A DNA stretch of 64,000 bases, taken from assembly GCF_026460945.1 (NCBI RefSeq), contig NZ_JAOVZV010000001.1, forward strand, positions 496,001 to 560,000, in the 5' to 3' direction. A program made the position numbers and the translations under genes. Below the pieces are notes generated by a model. That model had not been told where the DNA came from, did no database searches, and was given only the letters and a program-made list of their open reading frames with translations. Positions 20,548-29,242 of this stretch are shown here, one piece after another (the stretch's first letter is position 1; every line of letters begins with the position of its first letter). Origin of the DNA: Chryseobacterium luquanense (GTDB lineage: Bacteria > Bacteroidota > Bacteroidia > Flavobacteriales > Weeksellaceae).

Positions 20548-22761
20548 ATGAAAAAAATATCCTCAGTAATGGGAAACAGACGGTTCAGTTATTTCATCAT
20601 CCTCACATTTATTGCGGGTTCTCTCCTGTTGATAGCGGTTCAAATCAATTCGGCTAAAAATACCAAAGAACTCATCCAAAATAACAACCGACTTCTGAAC
20701 GAGTTACGTTCCAGCAATCATCTGCGTGAAATCGACCGTGATATTCTCGGCGTGGAAAGCAGAATCAGAGCTTCAATTGCAACCAATGACACCACACATC
20801 TGGAAGGAATTGACCAAAAAATCAGTCAGATAGAAAACTTCCTCGATTCACTTTCCAAAGACAATTCAGACGATGTTGAAGAAAGATTGATTCACAGATT
20901 GAGCGTTCTTGCAATGGAAAAGAAGACGACAAAAGACAAATTACTGCACCGTTATCATACCCTTGGAAATATGGACGACAACACTTCCATTGCCAATCCA
21001 AGAGCCAGAAAAATCTCAAATGAAATCACTTCTATCACTGCAAAAATCTACGAAAGCCGAAAACTTCATATGGTTGACCTCAGCAAAGAGACTGAAGCGA
21101 TGGGACAAAAAGCGAGGTTGTATGATATTTCCCTATTGATTCTCTTGATTTTGAGCGGTTCCATTGTCGGTTATCACATTCTTCGTCAGTTCAAACGTCA
21201 GCGATTGCTGATTCAGGAATTGGATGTTGCGGAGAAAAAAGCTTCAGTAGCTGCGCAAACCAAAGAAAATTTCCTCGCCAATATGAGCCACGAAATCAGA
21301 ACGCCATTGAGTGGAATTTTAGGCTTTACCAACCTTTTACAGAAAAGACCTTTGGATGAAACTTCGAAAGAATTTGTTTCCTCAATTCAAAGGTCTGGAG
21401 AAAATCTGATGGCGATTATCAATGATATTTTAGATTTATCAAAAATCGAAGCCGGAATGATGCGCATTACCAAAGGCATCTTCAGCATCAATGGATTGGT
21501 GAATTCAGTCGAAACATTTTTCGTAGAACGGGCGAAAGAAAAAGGCTTGACGATTTCCAGCAAAATCGATACTTCTATTCCTGATACTTTGAATGGCGAC
21601 GCCACGAGACTCACGCAAATTTTGGTCAACCTCATCGGAAATGCCATTAAATTTACGCATCAGGGAAATATTACTGTCGAAATTTACAATAAACAACAGA
21701 CCGAAAACGAAGTCATTGTCGGCTTTAAAGTTTCTGACACCGGAATCGGAATTGATAAAGAAAAACTCATTGAAGTTTTTGAAAGATTCAATCAGGGCGA
21801 AGATTCAACGACCCGAAATTATGGCGGAACCGGACTTGGTTTATCGATTGTGAAAAGCCTGATTCAGTTGCAAAACGGCGATATCGAAGTCATCAGCGAA
21901 CAGGGAAAAGGCACAACTTTTCATTTTTACATTCCTTATACAATTGCAAAAGAACAGCTGCATGTGATTCCTAAAATTGATACCGATTATTTTAAAGATA
22001 AAACAAATGCGCCTTTGAAAGTGTTAATCGTGGATGACAACGCTATCAATCAAAGTCTGATGAAACATCTCCTTTCCCAATGGAACATCGATTTTGAAAC
22101 TGCAAACAACGGTCTGGAAGCTGTAGAATTTCTCAGAAATAATGATTGCGATTTGGTTTTAATGGATATTCAGATGCCACAAATGGACGGTTACGTTGCC
22201 ACGCAGACCATCCGTGAAGAACTGAAACTAAGCACGCCCATCATCGCAATGACCGCACACGCTTTGGCTGGCGAACGCGAAAGATGTATGAGCCGTGGAA
22301 TGAACGAATACATTTCTAAACCGATAAAAGAGGAAGAATTATTCAAATTAATCTCCAATTTCGGTCTGAAGGAAAATGAAAAAATCGAAGTAAAAACCGA
22401 AGAAATTGCTTCTCATTATGAGTTTATCGACCTTAGTTATTTGAAGTCTATCAGCAATGGCGACAAAGATTTTGAAAGAACGGTGACGCAACAGTTTTTA
22501 GATAATGTCCCGACTCATTTGCAGGAATTGAAACTGGCTTATGAAAATAAAGATTTTAAATTGCTGAAATTGAGAGCCCACGATTTAAAATCGAGTGTTG
22601 CGATAATGGGTTTGCTAACTTTATTAGAGGAAAAATTAGATATTTTAGAATTAACAACAGAAGAAAATCCGTCATCAGGAAAAGCTTTGGAAGAAGTAAA
22701 AGATATTTTACTGAAATCTTTCTTCGAAACTAAATTATTTATGAAAACCATCGATAATTAA
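20548..22761 (+). CDS. Hybrid sensor histidine kinase with receiver and Hpt domains
   Basis: 737 residues: membrane helix about 13-32, an extracytoplasmic helical sensor (about 35-190, CHASE3-like), second helix about 192-212, HisKA with NMSHEIRTPL (His248), HATPase_c (GTGLGLSIV), receiver with D540 in LVLMDIQMPQMDG, and a C-terminal Hpt with LRAHDLKSSV (His678). This is a complete His-Asp-His relay in one protein, so it needs a separate Asp-containing output, for which the adjacent LytTR regulator is the obvious candidate. The sensed signal is unknown; its neighbours suggest oxidative or envelope stress. Confidence 0.92.
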   Translation: MKKISSVMGNRRFSYFIILTFIAGSLLLIAVQINSAKNTKELIQNNNRLLNELRSSNHLREIDRDILGVESRIRASIATNDTTHLEGIDQKISQIENFLDSLSKDNSDDVEERLIHRLSVLAMEKKTTKDKLLHRYHTLGNMDDNTSIANPRARKISNEITSITAKIYESRKLHMVDLSKETEAMGQKARLYDISLLILLILSGSIVGYHILRQFKRQRLLIQELDVAEKKASVAAQTKENFLANMSHEIRTPLSGILGFTNLLQKRPLDETSKEFVSSIQRSGENLMAIINDILDLSKIEAGMMRITKGIFSINGLVNSVETFFVERAKEKGLTISSKIDTSIPDTLNGDATRLTQILVNLIGNAIKFTHQGNITVEIYNKQQTENEVIVGFKVSDTGIGIDKEKLIEVFERFNQGEDSTTRNYGGTGLGLSIVKSLIQLQNGDIEVISEQGKGTTFHFYIPYTIAKEQLHVIPKIDTDYFKDKTNAPLKVLIVDDNAINQSLMKHLLSQWNIDFETANNGLEAVEFLRNNDCDLVLMDIQMPQMDGYVATQTIREELKLSTPIIAMTAHALAGERERCMSRGMNEYISKPIKEEELFKLISNFGLKENEKIEVKTEEIASHYEFIDLSYLKSISNGDKDFERTVTQQFLDNVPTHLQELKLAYENKDFKLLKLRAHDLKSSVAIMGLLTLLEEKLDILELTTEENPSSGKALEEVKDILLKSFFETKLFMKTIDN

Positions 22762-22784
22762 ATAAATTAAAAACCAATTTCATA

Positions 22785-23336
22785 ATGGAAACCCAAGGCG
22801 CATCCGTAGTCATTACCCATCACGTTCTCGACGGCAAACAAACCGAATACGAAAAATGGCTCGATGAAATTCTGCCCGTTTCCAAAAGCGCCAAAGGTTT
22901 TATCGACTGGCAAATCGTTCGCCCGATTCCGAATCTGACGTTTGTTTACACCGTCATCATTCGCTTTGATACGATCGAAAATCTCAGAAACTGGATGGAA
23001 TCTGATAACAGAAGAAAACTGATTGACAAAGCGCATCCATTATTCACAAAAGAAGACAATTACGAAATCAAATCCGGTCTTGATTTTCTCTTTTATGGCG
23101 AAAAAACAGACAACAAAGTTCCGGTTCGATGGAAACAATATCTGGCAACCTGGTCTGCCATTTATCCTTTATCATTGCTGATGCAATTGCTGTTGTTGCC
23201 TTCCTTACGATTAATGAATATCCCTGCCAATCGGTATTTTGACACGCTGATGAGTACAGGCTGTCTGGTTTTCCTAGTGATTTATGTAGTGATGCCGAAT
23301 TACACGAAGTTGATTAGGAAGTGGCTTTATAAATAA
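22785..23336 (+). CDS. ABM-domain protein with C-terminal membrane helices
   Basis: 183 residues. The first ~100 are an antibiotic-biosynthesis-monooxygenase (ferredoxin-like) domain: SVVITHHVLDGKQTEYEKWL, GFIDWQIVRP and FVYTVIIRFDTIENLRNWM. The rest has two hydrophobic segments (about 120-145, 155-175). ABM relatives with such tails are widespread and of unknown function. It starts 23 bp after the hybrid kinase stop, so it is probably cotranscribed with it. Confidence 0.78.
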   Translation: METQGASVVITHHVLDGKQTEYEKWLDEILPVSKSAKGFIDWQIVRPIPNLTFVYTVIIRFDTIENLRNWMESDNRRKLIDKAHPLFTKEDNYEIKSGLDFLFYGEKTDNKVPVRWKQYLATWSAIYPLSLLMQLLLLPSLRLMNIPANRYFDTLMSTGCLVFLVIYVVMPNYTKLIRKWLYK

Positions 23337-23407
23337 GAATATTCTATTTTGTATAAAATCCGTCTCAAACAAAACAGGGATGGATTTTTTTATTTTAATG
23401 CCTTTTC

Positions 23408-23770
23408 AAACAACCTATTTAGACTAAAACTCAACTTTTATTCTCTCTAGACAACTTGTACAGACTAAAACTCAACTTGTATTTTCTCAAAACAACTAGT
23501 TTAAATTAAAACCCATTTTTTTTCTCCAAAACAGCTTGTTTAGGGCAAAACAACTTTTACCATTGCTCACGACTACCGTTTTGCAACCTGCACAACTTTG
23601 GCGGAAGTCTCAAAACGACCGTTTTGTAACCAAATGACTTTTACTTTGGTCACAAATCAAAGGTTTTGTAACCAAACAACTTTGGCGGAAGTCTCCCACG
23701 GTCTGCGGGAAACAAAACAACTCTTATATCGGTCGCAAATCGAGGGTTTTGTAACGAAACAACTTTCTAT
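23408..23770. repeat. Tandem array of a 41-42 bp unit (array 1)
   Basis: AAACAAC-type anchors occur at 23408, 23449, 23490, 23529, 23548, 23590, 23632, 23674, 23715 and 23757: intervals 41, 41, 39, 19, 42, 42, 42, 41, 42. There are two sub-types, an A/T-rich one (AAACAACTTGTTTAGACTA) and one with GTTTTGTAACC. It fills most of the 551-bp gap after the ABM gene and ends about 10 bp before operator copy 2. The units are degenerate and contiguous. Confidence 0.8.
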
Positions 23771-23778
23771 TTCAAATT

Positions 23779-23810
23779 TCAAACGACACTTTCTGCCTGT
23801 TCATCGAATC
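23779..23810 (+). promoter_or_regulatory. LytTR-type direct-repeat operator, copy 2
   Basis: CAAACGA (23780-23786) and TCATCGA (23801-23807), 21 bp apart. It matches copy 1 at 22 of 32 positions and ends 27 bp before TAGCTTTAC. Confidence 0.6.
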
Positions 23811-23837
23811 TCAATTGATTTTGAAATCAGTGGATAG

Positions 23838-23846
23838 TAGCTTTAC
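23838..23846 (+). promoter_or_regulatory. -7 box of the 23888-25937 operon
   Basis: TAGCTTTAC, close to TAnnTTTG, with a TTG 20 bp upstream (near 23816). It lies 41 bp before the start codon. Confidence 0.6.
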
Positions 23847-23887
23847 ACTATCAAATAAATAATTTAAACACTTAAAATTAAAACATT

Positions 23888-24445
23888 ATGGAAATTATTC
23901 AAACACCAGAAAACGCATTGTCTCACTCTACCGTTACAGCGATTATCAATGCCCCAATCGAAAAAGTAAATATTGCAGATTGGTTATTAAATCTTCCTGA
24001 TGCAGAATATCAGAGATGCTCTACGCAACACATCGGAGCCGCCATTTCGACTACGTATGATGGCGAACCGGTTTCTTTAAACGTCGAAACCATCGGAGAT
24101 GCTTTGATGGTTCAGCATTATGTTGCCGTTGAACACCGTCCGGATTACTGCAGAATGTTATCCATCTCAGATTCCATTACCAAAGGTGGCCGTACCAAAG
24201 TTCAGGTTTTATGGGAACTGAAAGCTACAAAAATCGATGATAACACAACCTTGTACACCAACGAAATCCACGCCACTGCAACTCCTGAAATGTTCGAATA
24301 TCTGAAAGAACACAACGTGAATCTTGCTGATGCAGCCGCTTCCAGACAAGCCGCTTCTGATGCCCACAACCACGAAGAAACGCCCAACTTTGCAAAAAGC
24401 ATCGAAAACAAAGCGTTGACCGGAAAATACAATCAACCTTTCTAA
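23888..24445 (+). CDS. SRPBCC-like protein of unknown function
   Basis: 185 residues, no signal peptide. The sequence VTAIINAPIEKVNIADWLLN at the start and the alternating strands up to about residue 135 suggest a START/SRPBCC helix-grip fold, but no catalytic residue can be named. The C-terminal 45 residues are helical and rich in Ala, His and Asn. First gene of an operon with the lipocalin-like gene (51 bp) and the quinone oxidoreductase gene (28 bp), controlled by operator copy 2. The fold call is tentative. Confidence 0.55.
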   Translation: MEIIQTPENALSHSTVTAIINAPIEKVNIADWLLNLPDAEYQRCSTQHIGAAISTTYDGEPVSLNVETIGDALMVQHYVAVEHRPDYCRMLSISDSITKGGRTKVQVLWELKATKIDDNTTLYTNEIHATATPEMFEYLKEHNVNLADAAASRQAASDAHNHEETPNFAKSIENKALTGKYNQPF

Positions 24446-24496
24446 TTCAAAAAACATAATGGGCGTATTTCGGTACGCTCATTTCATTTTAAAGTT

Positions 24497-24940
24497 ATGG
24501 AAAAACTTTTTGAAAAACTTATAGGAACCTGGACTTTGGTAGAACTCATCGAAGTTCCTGTCGACGGCGGAAAAATTACCCATCCGATGGGCAAAAATCC
24601 GAAAGGTCTGATTATGTATAATCCTGACGGCTATATGTCGGCACAAATTATGGATACGAACCGGAAAAACTTTCATCAGGAACATTGGACAAATGATACA
24701 CCGAAAGAATATACACAGGAAGGCTCAACCTATCTTGCGTATTCGGGACCTTTCAAAACGGATGATGAAAAACAGTTGGTGAGCCATACGATGTATATCT
24801 CCCTTTTTCCCAACTGGACGGGGCAAACGCAGAATAGAATCATTATCTTTAAAGATGGTTTTCTGCATCTAGAAAGTGAGAAACCATTCACCAGCAATTC
24901 ACGATTGGTGACTCATCAACTGACCTGGAAAAGAGTTTGA
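24497..24940 (+). CDS. Lipocalin-like domain protein
   Basis: 147 residues, no signal peptide. LIGTWTLVELIEV at the N-terminus, NPKGLIMYNPDGYMSAQI and YLAYSGPF are typical of the lipocalin_5 group (bacterial lipocalin-like beta barrel, often beside oxidoreductases). It ends LTWKRV, as family members do. It probably binds a small hydrophobic ligand. Second gene in the operator-2 operon. Confidence 0.78.
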   Translation: MEKLFEKLIGTWTLVELIEVPVDGGKITHPMGKNPKGLIMYNPDGYMSAQIMDTNRKNFHQEHWTNDTPKEYTQEGSTYLAYSGPFKTDDEKQLVSHTMYISLFPNWTGQTQNRIIIFKDGFLHLESEKPFTSNSRLVTHQLTWKRV

Positions 24941-24968
24941 GAGAATCTGATATTAAAATTAAAAAAAA

Positions 24969-25937
24969 ATGAAAGCAATCATTATTACAAAACCTGGAGG
25001 TCCTGACGTATTGGAATTACAGGAATACCCTACTCCCGAAATATCCGGAGACGAAGTCTTAATCGAAGTGAAAGCAGCGGGGCTCAACCGTTCCGATGTT
25101 TTTCAGCGTGAAGGAAATTATCCTGCACCCAAAGGAACTTCCGCCGAAATTCCAGGATTGGAAGTTGCCGGAACCATTGTAAAATGCGGACCTGATGTCG
25201 TAGATTTTACCGTTGGTGACAAAGTCTGTGCATTGTTGGCAGGTGGCGGTTACGCAGAATATGTCGCTGTGAGAGAAGGTCAATGTTTACCAGTTCCTGC
25301 AGATTTAAGTTTTGCTGAGGCGGCAAGCTTACCGGAAACAGTCTTTACAGTTTGGTCTAATGTTTTTCAGAGAGGAAATCTTCAACCCGGAGAAACCCTT
25401 TTGCTCCACGGCGGAAACAGCGGGATTGGAATCACAGGAATTCAGATTGCGCACGCGTTGGGTTCAAAAGTTATTGTCACAGTCGGTTCTGATGAAAAAG
25501 GCCAGAATTGTCTTGAACTCGGCGCCGATTCTTACATTAATTATAAGACTCAGAATTTTGAAGCCGAACTTCAAGATGAAGGCGTTGACGTCATTCTGGA
25601 TATGATTGGCGGTGATTATCTGGCAAAAAACATCAACATTCTGAAACCTGAAGGCAGATTGGTTCATATCAATGCGGTAAGCGGCAGTCGTGTAGACCTT
25701 GATATTTGGAAAGTGATGACCAAGCGTCTGACCGTTACAGGAAGTACTTTGAGAAGCCGGGAATACGAGTTCAAAAGACAACTGGCCAAAGAGATTCAGA
25801 AAAATGTCTGGCCTTTGATTGAATCTAAAAAATTCAAACCTGTCATTTATAAAACATTTCCTTTCTCGGAAGCTGCAGAAGCTCACCGATTGCTGGAAGA
25901 CGGTTCTCACACAGGAAAGATTATTCTTGTGAGATAA
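24969..25937 (+). CDS. NAD(P)H-quinone oxidoreductase, PIG3/QOR family
   Basis: 322 residues, zinc-free medium-chain dehydrogenase. AAGLNRSDVFQREGNYP replaces the zinc-binding Cys region, LLLHGGNSGIGITGIQIA is the NADPH loop, and VILDMIGGDYLAKNINIL and GRLVHI follow as in PIG3/TP53I3 and QorA proteins. It should reduce quinones or electrophilic enones in the cytoplasm. It is the last gene of the operon and is followed by a strong terminator, which supports control together with dps by the shared operator. Confidence 0.9.
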   Translation: MKAIIITKPGGPDVLELQEYPTPEISGDEVLIEVKAAGLNRSDVFQREGNYPAPKGTSAEIPGLEVAGTIVKCGPDVVDFTVGDKVCALLAGGGYAEYVAVREGQCLPVPADLSFAEAASLPETVFTVWSNVFQRGNLQPGETLLLHGGNSGIGITGIQIAHALGSKVIVTVGSDEKGQNCLELGADSYINYKTQNFEAELQDEGVDVILDMIGGDYLAKNINILKPEGRLVHINAVSGSRVDLDIWKVMTKRLTVTGSTLRSREYEFKRQLAKEIQKNVWPLIESKKFKPVIYKTFPFSEAAEAHRLLEDGSHTGKIILVR

Positions 25938-25970
25938 AGTGATAGTTTAATAATAATCTAAATCGAATTT

Positions 25971-26004
25971 TAATCCTTCTCAATACAAATTGTGAAGGAT
26001 TTTT
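25971..26004 (+). terminator. Intrinsic terminator after the quinone oxidoreductase gene
   Basis: AATCCTTC and GAAGGATT with 14 bases between them, then a T run. It closes the 23888-25937 operon. Confidence 0.75.
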
Positions 26005-26119
26005 CATTAATAAAACCCAAGTCATTACGAATTTTTCAATTAATAAAATTCGAATTGAAAGTCTATTATCTCTTATCTATTTTCTTTACTCTAAAGACAC
26101 CAACTATTATTTTAAAATT

Positions 26120-26151
26120 CCCACCGATTCATTTTGCCCATTCACCGAAAA
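26120..26151 (+). promoter_or_regulatory. LytTR-type direct-repeat operator, copy 3
   Basis: CCACCGA (26121-26127) and TCACCGA (26142-26148), 21 bp apart. It matches copy 1 at 29 of 32 positions, including the whole 3' two thirds, and ends 27 bp before TAGCTTTAC (26179-26187). Confidence 0.7.
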
Positions 26152-26178
26152 GCACTTCAAAATCCTTTAATTCCGAGG

Positions 26179-26187
26179 TAGCTTTAC
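26179..26187 (+). promoter_or_regulatory. -7 box of the bicupin operon
   Basis: TAGCTTTAC, identical to the box at 23838, 46 bp before the ATG. Confidence 0.55.
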
Positions 26188-26233
26188 AGTAGAAATAAAG
26201 ACAAACTATCATTCATCACAAAAACTTATCATT

Positions 26234-27280
26234 ATGAATATTGCATCATTAAGTTTCAAATACGAATTAGAGAAAAAAGAACCAAGAACCAACGACGGTG
26301 GAACTACAAGAGGTGCCTCTGTAAAAGATTTTCCAGCGTCTATCGGCATTGCGGGTGTTTCTATGAGACTGCAACCGGGAAGTATGAGAGAATTGCACTG
26401 GCACGCCAATGCTGCGGAATGGGCTTACGTCATTTCAGGAACGGTTCGTACCACGATTATCCATCCTGATGGACACAGTTATACTGATAATTTTGAACCT
26501 GGTGATGTTTGGTATTTTCCAAAAGGTTACGGTCACTCGATTCAGGCAACAGGAATAGAGGAATGTCATTTCATTTTGATTTTTGATAATGGTAATTTTT
26601 CCGAAGACCATACGTTCAGCGTGACTGATTTTGTTTCATCAATTCCACCTGAAATCGTTGCTCAGAATTTAAATTTAACTTTAGAAGAAGTGGCCGCATT
26701 GCCTCAGAAAGAAGCGTATTTCGCAGCGGGAATTGTTCCTGACGAGATGTCTTTCGTAGCAAAAGCTCGCCCGAATGAATATGATATCGAATTGACGAGC
26801 TTCCACCGTTATCCATTGCATTCTCAACAGCCGAGAATTGTTCCGGGCGGTGGTTTGCAAAGATTGGTAACGAGCAAAGAATTCCCTATCAGCAGTACAA
26901 TGTCGGGTTCTATTTTGGAATTACAGCCAGGCGCGTTGAGAGAAATGCACTGGCATCCGAATGCGGACGAATGGCAATATTTTATTTCAGGACAGGCCGA
27001 AATGTCGGTTTTTCTTGCAGAATCTACTTGTGTTACAGAGCAGTTCAACGCTGGAGATGTGGGTTATGTTCCAATGGGAGCCGGACATTATATCAAAAAT
27101 ACAGGCGACACGGTTTGTAGAATTCTGATTGGTTTCAACAGTGGTTATTATGAGTCAATTGATTTGAGCGAATGGCTGGCCGGAAATCCAAAAGATGTTG
27201 TCATTACTAATTTTGGTTTGAAAGATGGCGAAATTGAAAAATTCCCGACTGAGAAAGTTTTTATTCAGCCTAAGAAATAA
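26234..27280 (+). CDS. Bicupin, oxalate decarboxylase family
   Basis: 348 residues with two germin-like domains. Domain 1 has LHWHANAAEWAYVISG and FPKGYGHSIQ, and domain 2 has MHWHPNADEWQYFISG and PMGAGHYIKN, so each keeps the HxHxxxxE...H manganese site. The product lacks a signal peptide. OxdC/OxdD enzymes turn oxalate into formate and CO2; the active-site lid cannot be judged here, and an oxidase or other activity is possible. First gene of a tight four-gene operon under operator copy 3. Confidence 0.85.
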   Translation: MNIASLSFKYELEKKEPRTNDGGTTRGASVKDFPASIGIAGVSMRLQPGSMRELHWHANAAEWAYVISGTVRTTIIHPDGHSYTDNFEPGDVWYFPKGYGHSIQATGIEECHFILIFDNGNFSEDHTFSVTDFVSSIPPEIVAQNLNLTLEEVAALPQKEAYFAAGIVPDEMSFVAKARPNEYDIELTSFHRYPLHSQQPRIVPGGGLQRLVTSKEFPISSTMSGSILELQPGALREMHWHPNADEWQYFISGQAEMSVFLAESTCVTEQFNAGDVGYVPMGAGHYIKNTGDTVCRILIGFNSGYYESIDLSEWLAGNPKDVVITNFGLKDGEIEKFPTEKVFIQPKK

Positions 27281-27305
27281 GATTAGAACTAAATCTCTCT
27301 AAATA

Positions 27306-28007
27306 ATGGATAATGCTGTCATTAAAACAACCCCTTCCGTTTCATCTGATTCGATTAAGATGCAAGAGAGATTGGCGATATTTTTAGCTTTGATTGCAGG
27401 CTACATCGATTCAACAGGATTGATTCAGTGGAAAACCTACGTTTCTTTTATGAGTGGAAATACCACTTCACTGGGAGCGGCCATTTCAACGGGGAAATCT
27501 GGAATCATTATCACCTCTGTTACAGTCATAAGTTGTTTTTTATTAGGAATTTACGTTGGAACCTGCCTTTCATTATGGAAGCGGATTAAGAACCAAATAT
27601 TAACTTTTCATCTTGTTTCCGGAATTCTCATTTTCTATTCAATTATTGCTTATTTTTATGATATCAATAATTTGTTATCCATTGCAAGCGTCGGATTTTC
27701 AATGGGAATGATGAACACGATTGTGACTTCAGTAGGAAACCAAAAGGTAAATACGGATTTCGTGACAGGAACTTTGAACAGTCTAGCAAGAAACACCGCA
27801 ATGCTAACAATGACCGATGATAAAATGGAAAAAGAAGCGTATAAATCCAACGCAGTTCATCTTTTGCTTTTGTGGATAGGATTTTTATCCGGTGCGTCTA
27901 TCGCCCCTTTCCTACTCGATTATTTTGGAAAATGGGCTTTGATGGTTCCTGCTTTATTACTAATGATTTGCGGAATACTGATTTCAAGAATTAACGCTAA
28001 AAACTAA
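27306..28007 (+). CDS. YoaK/DUF1275 family membrane protein
   Basis: 233 residues with about six membrane segments, starting at RLAIFLALIAGYIDSTGLIQ and including FMSGNTTSLGAAIS and VTGTLNSLARNTAM, all hallmarks of DUF1275. Function is unknown for the family; transport is suspected. It starts 25 bp after the bicupin and ends 4 bp before the peroxiredoxin, so it is part of the stress operon. If the bicupin acts on oxalate, YoaK might move substrate or product; that is speculation. Confidence 0.82.
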   Translation: MDNAVIKTTPSVSSDSIKMQERLAIFLALIAGYIDSTGLIQWKTYVSFMSGNTTSLGAAISTGKSGIIITSVTVISCFLLGIYVGTCLSLWKRIKNQILTFHLVSGILIFYSIIAYFYDINNLLSIASVGFSMGMMNTIVTSVGNQKVNTDFVTGTLNSLARNTAMLTMTDDKMEKEAYKSNAVHLLLLWIGFLSGASIAPFLLDYFGKWALMVPALLLMICGILISRINAKN

Positions 28008-28011
28008 TATT

Positions 28012-28473
28012 ATGTTACAGAAAAACGATGTTGCCCCAGATTTTACTTTGTATGCAACGCCAGACCAGAAAATTACACTCTCAGAATTCAAAGGAAAGAA
28101 TGTCATCCTCGCTTTTTATCCTGCCGACTGGAGTCCGGTTTGCAGCGACCAGATGGCTTTGTACAATGAAACTTTGAAGTTTTTTAAGAAATACGATGCG
28201 GAGATTTTCGGAATTTCCGTGGACAGCAAATGGTGTCACTTGGCATTTGCACAATCAAGAAATTTACACTTCCCTTTACTCGCAGATTTCGAAGCTAAAG
28301 GCGAAATCGCAAAACATTACGGCGTTTATGATGATGAAGAAGGTGAATGTAAACGTGCACTTTTCGTCATCAACAAAGATGGCATCATCGAATGGAGTTA
28401 TTTGTCACCAACGGCTATCAATCCTGGTGCAGACGGAATTTTAGACGCTTTAGAAAACCTTAACACAAAATAA
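28012..28473 (+). CDS. Peroxiredoxin (AhpC/TSA, BCP/AhpE-like)
   Basis: 153 residues, thioredoxin fold. The peroxidatic motif is YPADWSPVCSDQM (PxxxSxxC, Cys about 44), and Arg in the later KRALFVINKDG is the conserved active-site Arg region. A second Cys lies in DSKWCHLAFAQ. It reduces hydroperoxides with thiols as electron donors. Cotranscribed with the DsbA-like thiol oxidoreductase (3 bp). Confidence 0.9.
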   Translation: MLQKNDVAPDFTLYATPDQKITLSEFKGKNVILAFYPADWSPVCSDQMALYNETLKFFKKYDAEIFGISVDSKWCHLAFAQSRNLHFPLLADFEAKGEIAKHYGVYDDEEGECKRALFVINKDGIIEWSYLSPTAINPGADGILDALENLNTK

Positions 28474-28476
28474 ATT

Positions 28477-28992
28477 ATGTCACTAAAACCAAACGTCAGC
28501 AATACTGACCACGCACAAGGCAACTTAGAAGCCGACCTCGTTATTGTAGAATACGGCGATTATCAATGTCCATACTGTGGCGCCGCTTATCCGGTTCTGA
28601 AGGAATTGATGAAAGAATTTGGAAGTCAAATTAAATTTGTTTTCAGAAACTTTCCATTGTCTGAAATGCACCAATATGCAAAACCGGCGGCCATCGCAGC
28701 AGAAGCAGCCAATCTTCAAGGGAAATTCTGGGAGATGCACGATGCGATTTATGAAAATCAAAGAGATTTGAATGAGAACTTATTAATGAAATTGGCGGAA
28801 CAATTAAAACTGAACATTCCTCAATTTGAAAAAGATTTGGAAAGTACGGAATTGGCAGATAAAGTTGATTCAGATTTTGAAAGCGGAATCGTAAGCGGCG
28901 TGAACGGAACTCCTTCTTTCTTTGTGAATGGGAAGAAATTCGATGGTGGCGCGGAAGACCTTCTGGAATTGGTAAGGGAAAACGTGAACTGA
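28477..28992 (+). CDS. DsbA-family thioredoxin-fold protein
   Basis: 171 residues without signal peptide. The active site is YQCPYCGAAYP (CPYC), with the cis-Pro region NGTPSFFVNGKKFDGG. This belongs to the DsbA/DsbG-like group found cytoplasmically next to NhaA or peroxiredoxins. It may regenerate the peroxiredoxin encoded 3 bp upstream. A dispersed repeat starts 5 bp after its stop codon. Confidence 0.88.
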   Translation: MSLKPNVSNTDHAQGNLEADLVIVEYGDYQCPYCGAAYPVLKELMKEFGSQIKFVFRNFPLSEMHQYAKPAAIAAEAANLQGKFWEMHDAIYENQRDLNENLLMKLAEQLKLNIPQFEKDLESTELADKVDSDFESGIVSGVNGTPSFFVNGKKFDGGAEDLLELVRENVN

Positions 28993-28996
28993 AGAC

Positions 28997-29116
28997 GAAT
29001 CTGCAGCCCGACTTGAGTGGAAATCCTTTTTTGCGTGGCTTCGAGTTCTACTGAACTGAAATCGTCGAGCAAAAAAGATTGGGAACGGAAGGCGGAAATA
29101 GCTGCCCAAAATAAAA
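28997..29116 (-). repeat. Dispersed ~120-bp repeat, copy B (opposite orientation)
   Basis: Runs from GAATCTGCAGCCCGACTTGA to AAATAGCTGCCCAAAATAAA; its reverse complement matches 20217-20336 nearly base for base at both ends. It directly follows the DsbA-like stop codon. Confidence 0.75.
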
Positions 29117-29172
29117 ATTATCAAAAATGTACGATATTAAACTAGATTAACGGGAAACGAATTGAAGCATCC

Positions 29173-29180
29173 TACATTTG
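29173..29180 (+). promoter_or_regulatory. Candidate -7 box of the alpha/beta hydrolase gene
   Basis: TACATTTG matches TAnnTTTG, 62 bp upstream of the ATG at 29243. No operator of the 32-bp type precedes it. Confidence 0.4.
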
Positions 29181-29242
29181 CTAAAGAATTAAGACAACAA
29201 AATATTAAAATAAATTAATCACAACATTTAAAAAATTAAATT

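Noticed and set aside
23598..23837. 79-codon reading frame inside array 1
   Set aside because: It is made of the tandem repeat units and runs into the operator; open by chance.
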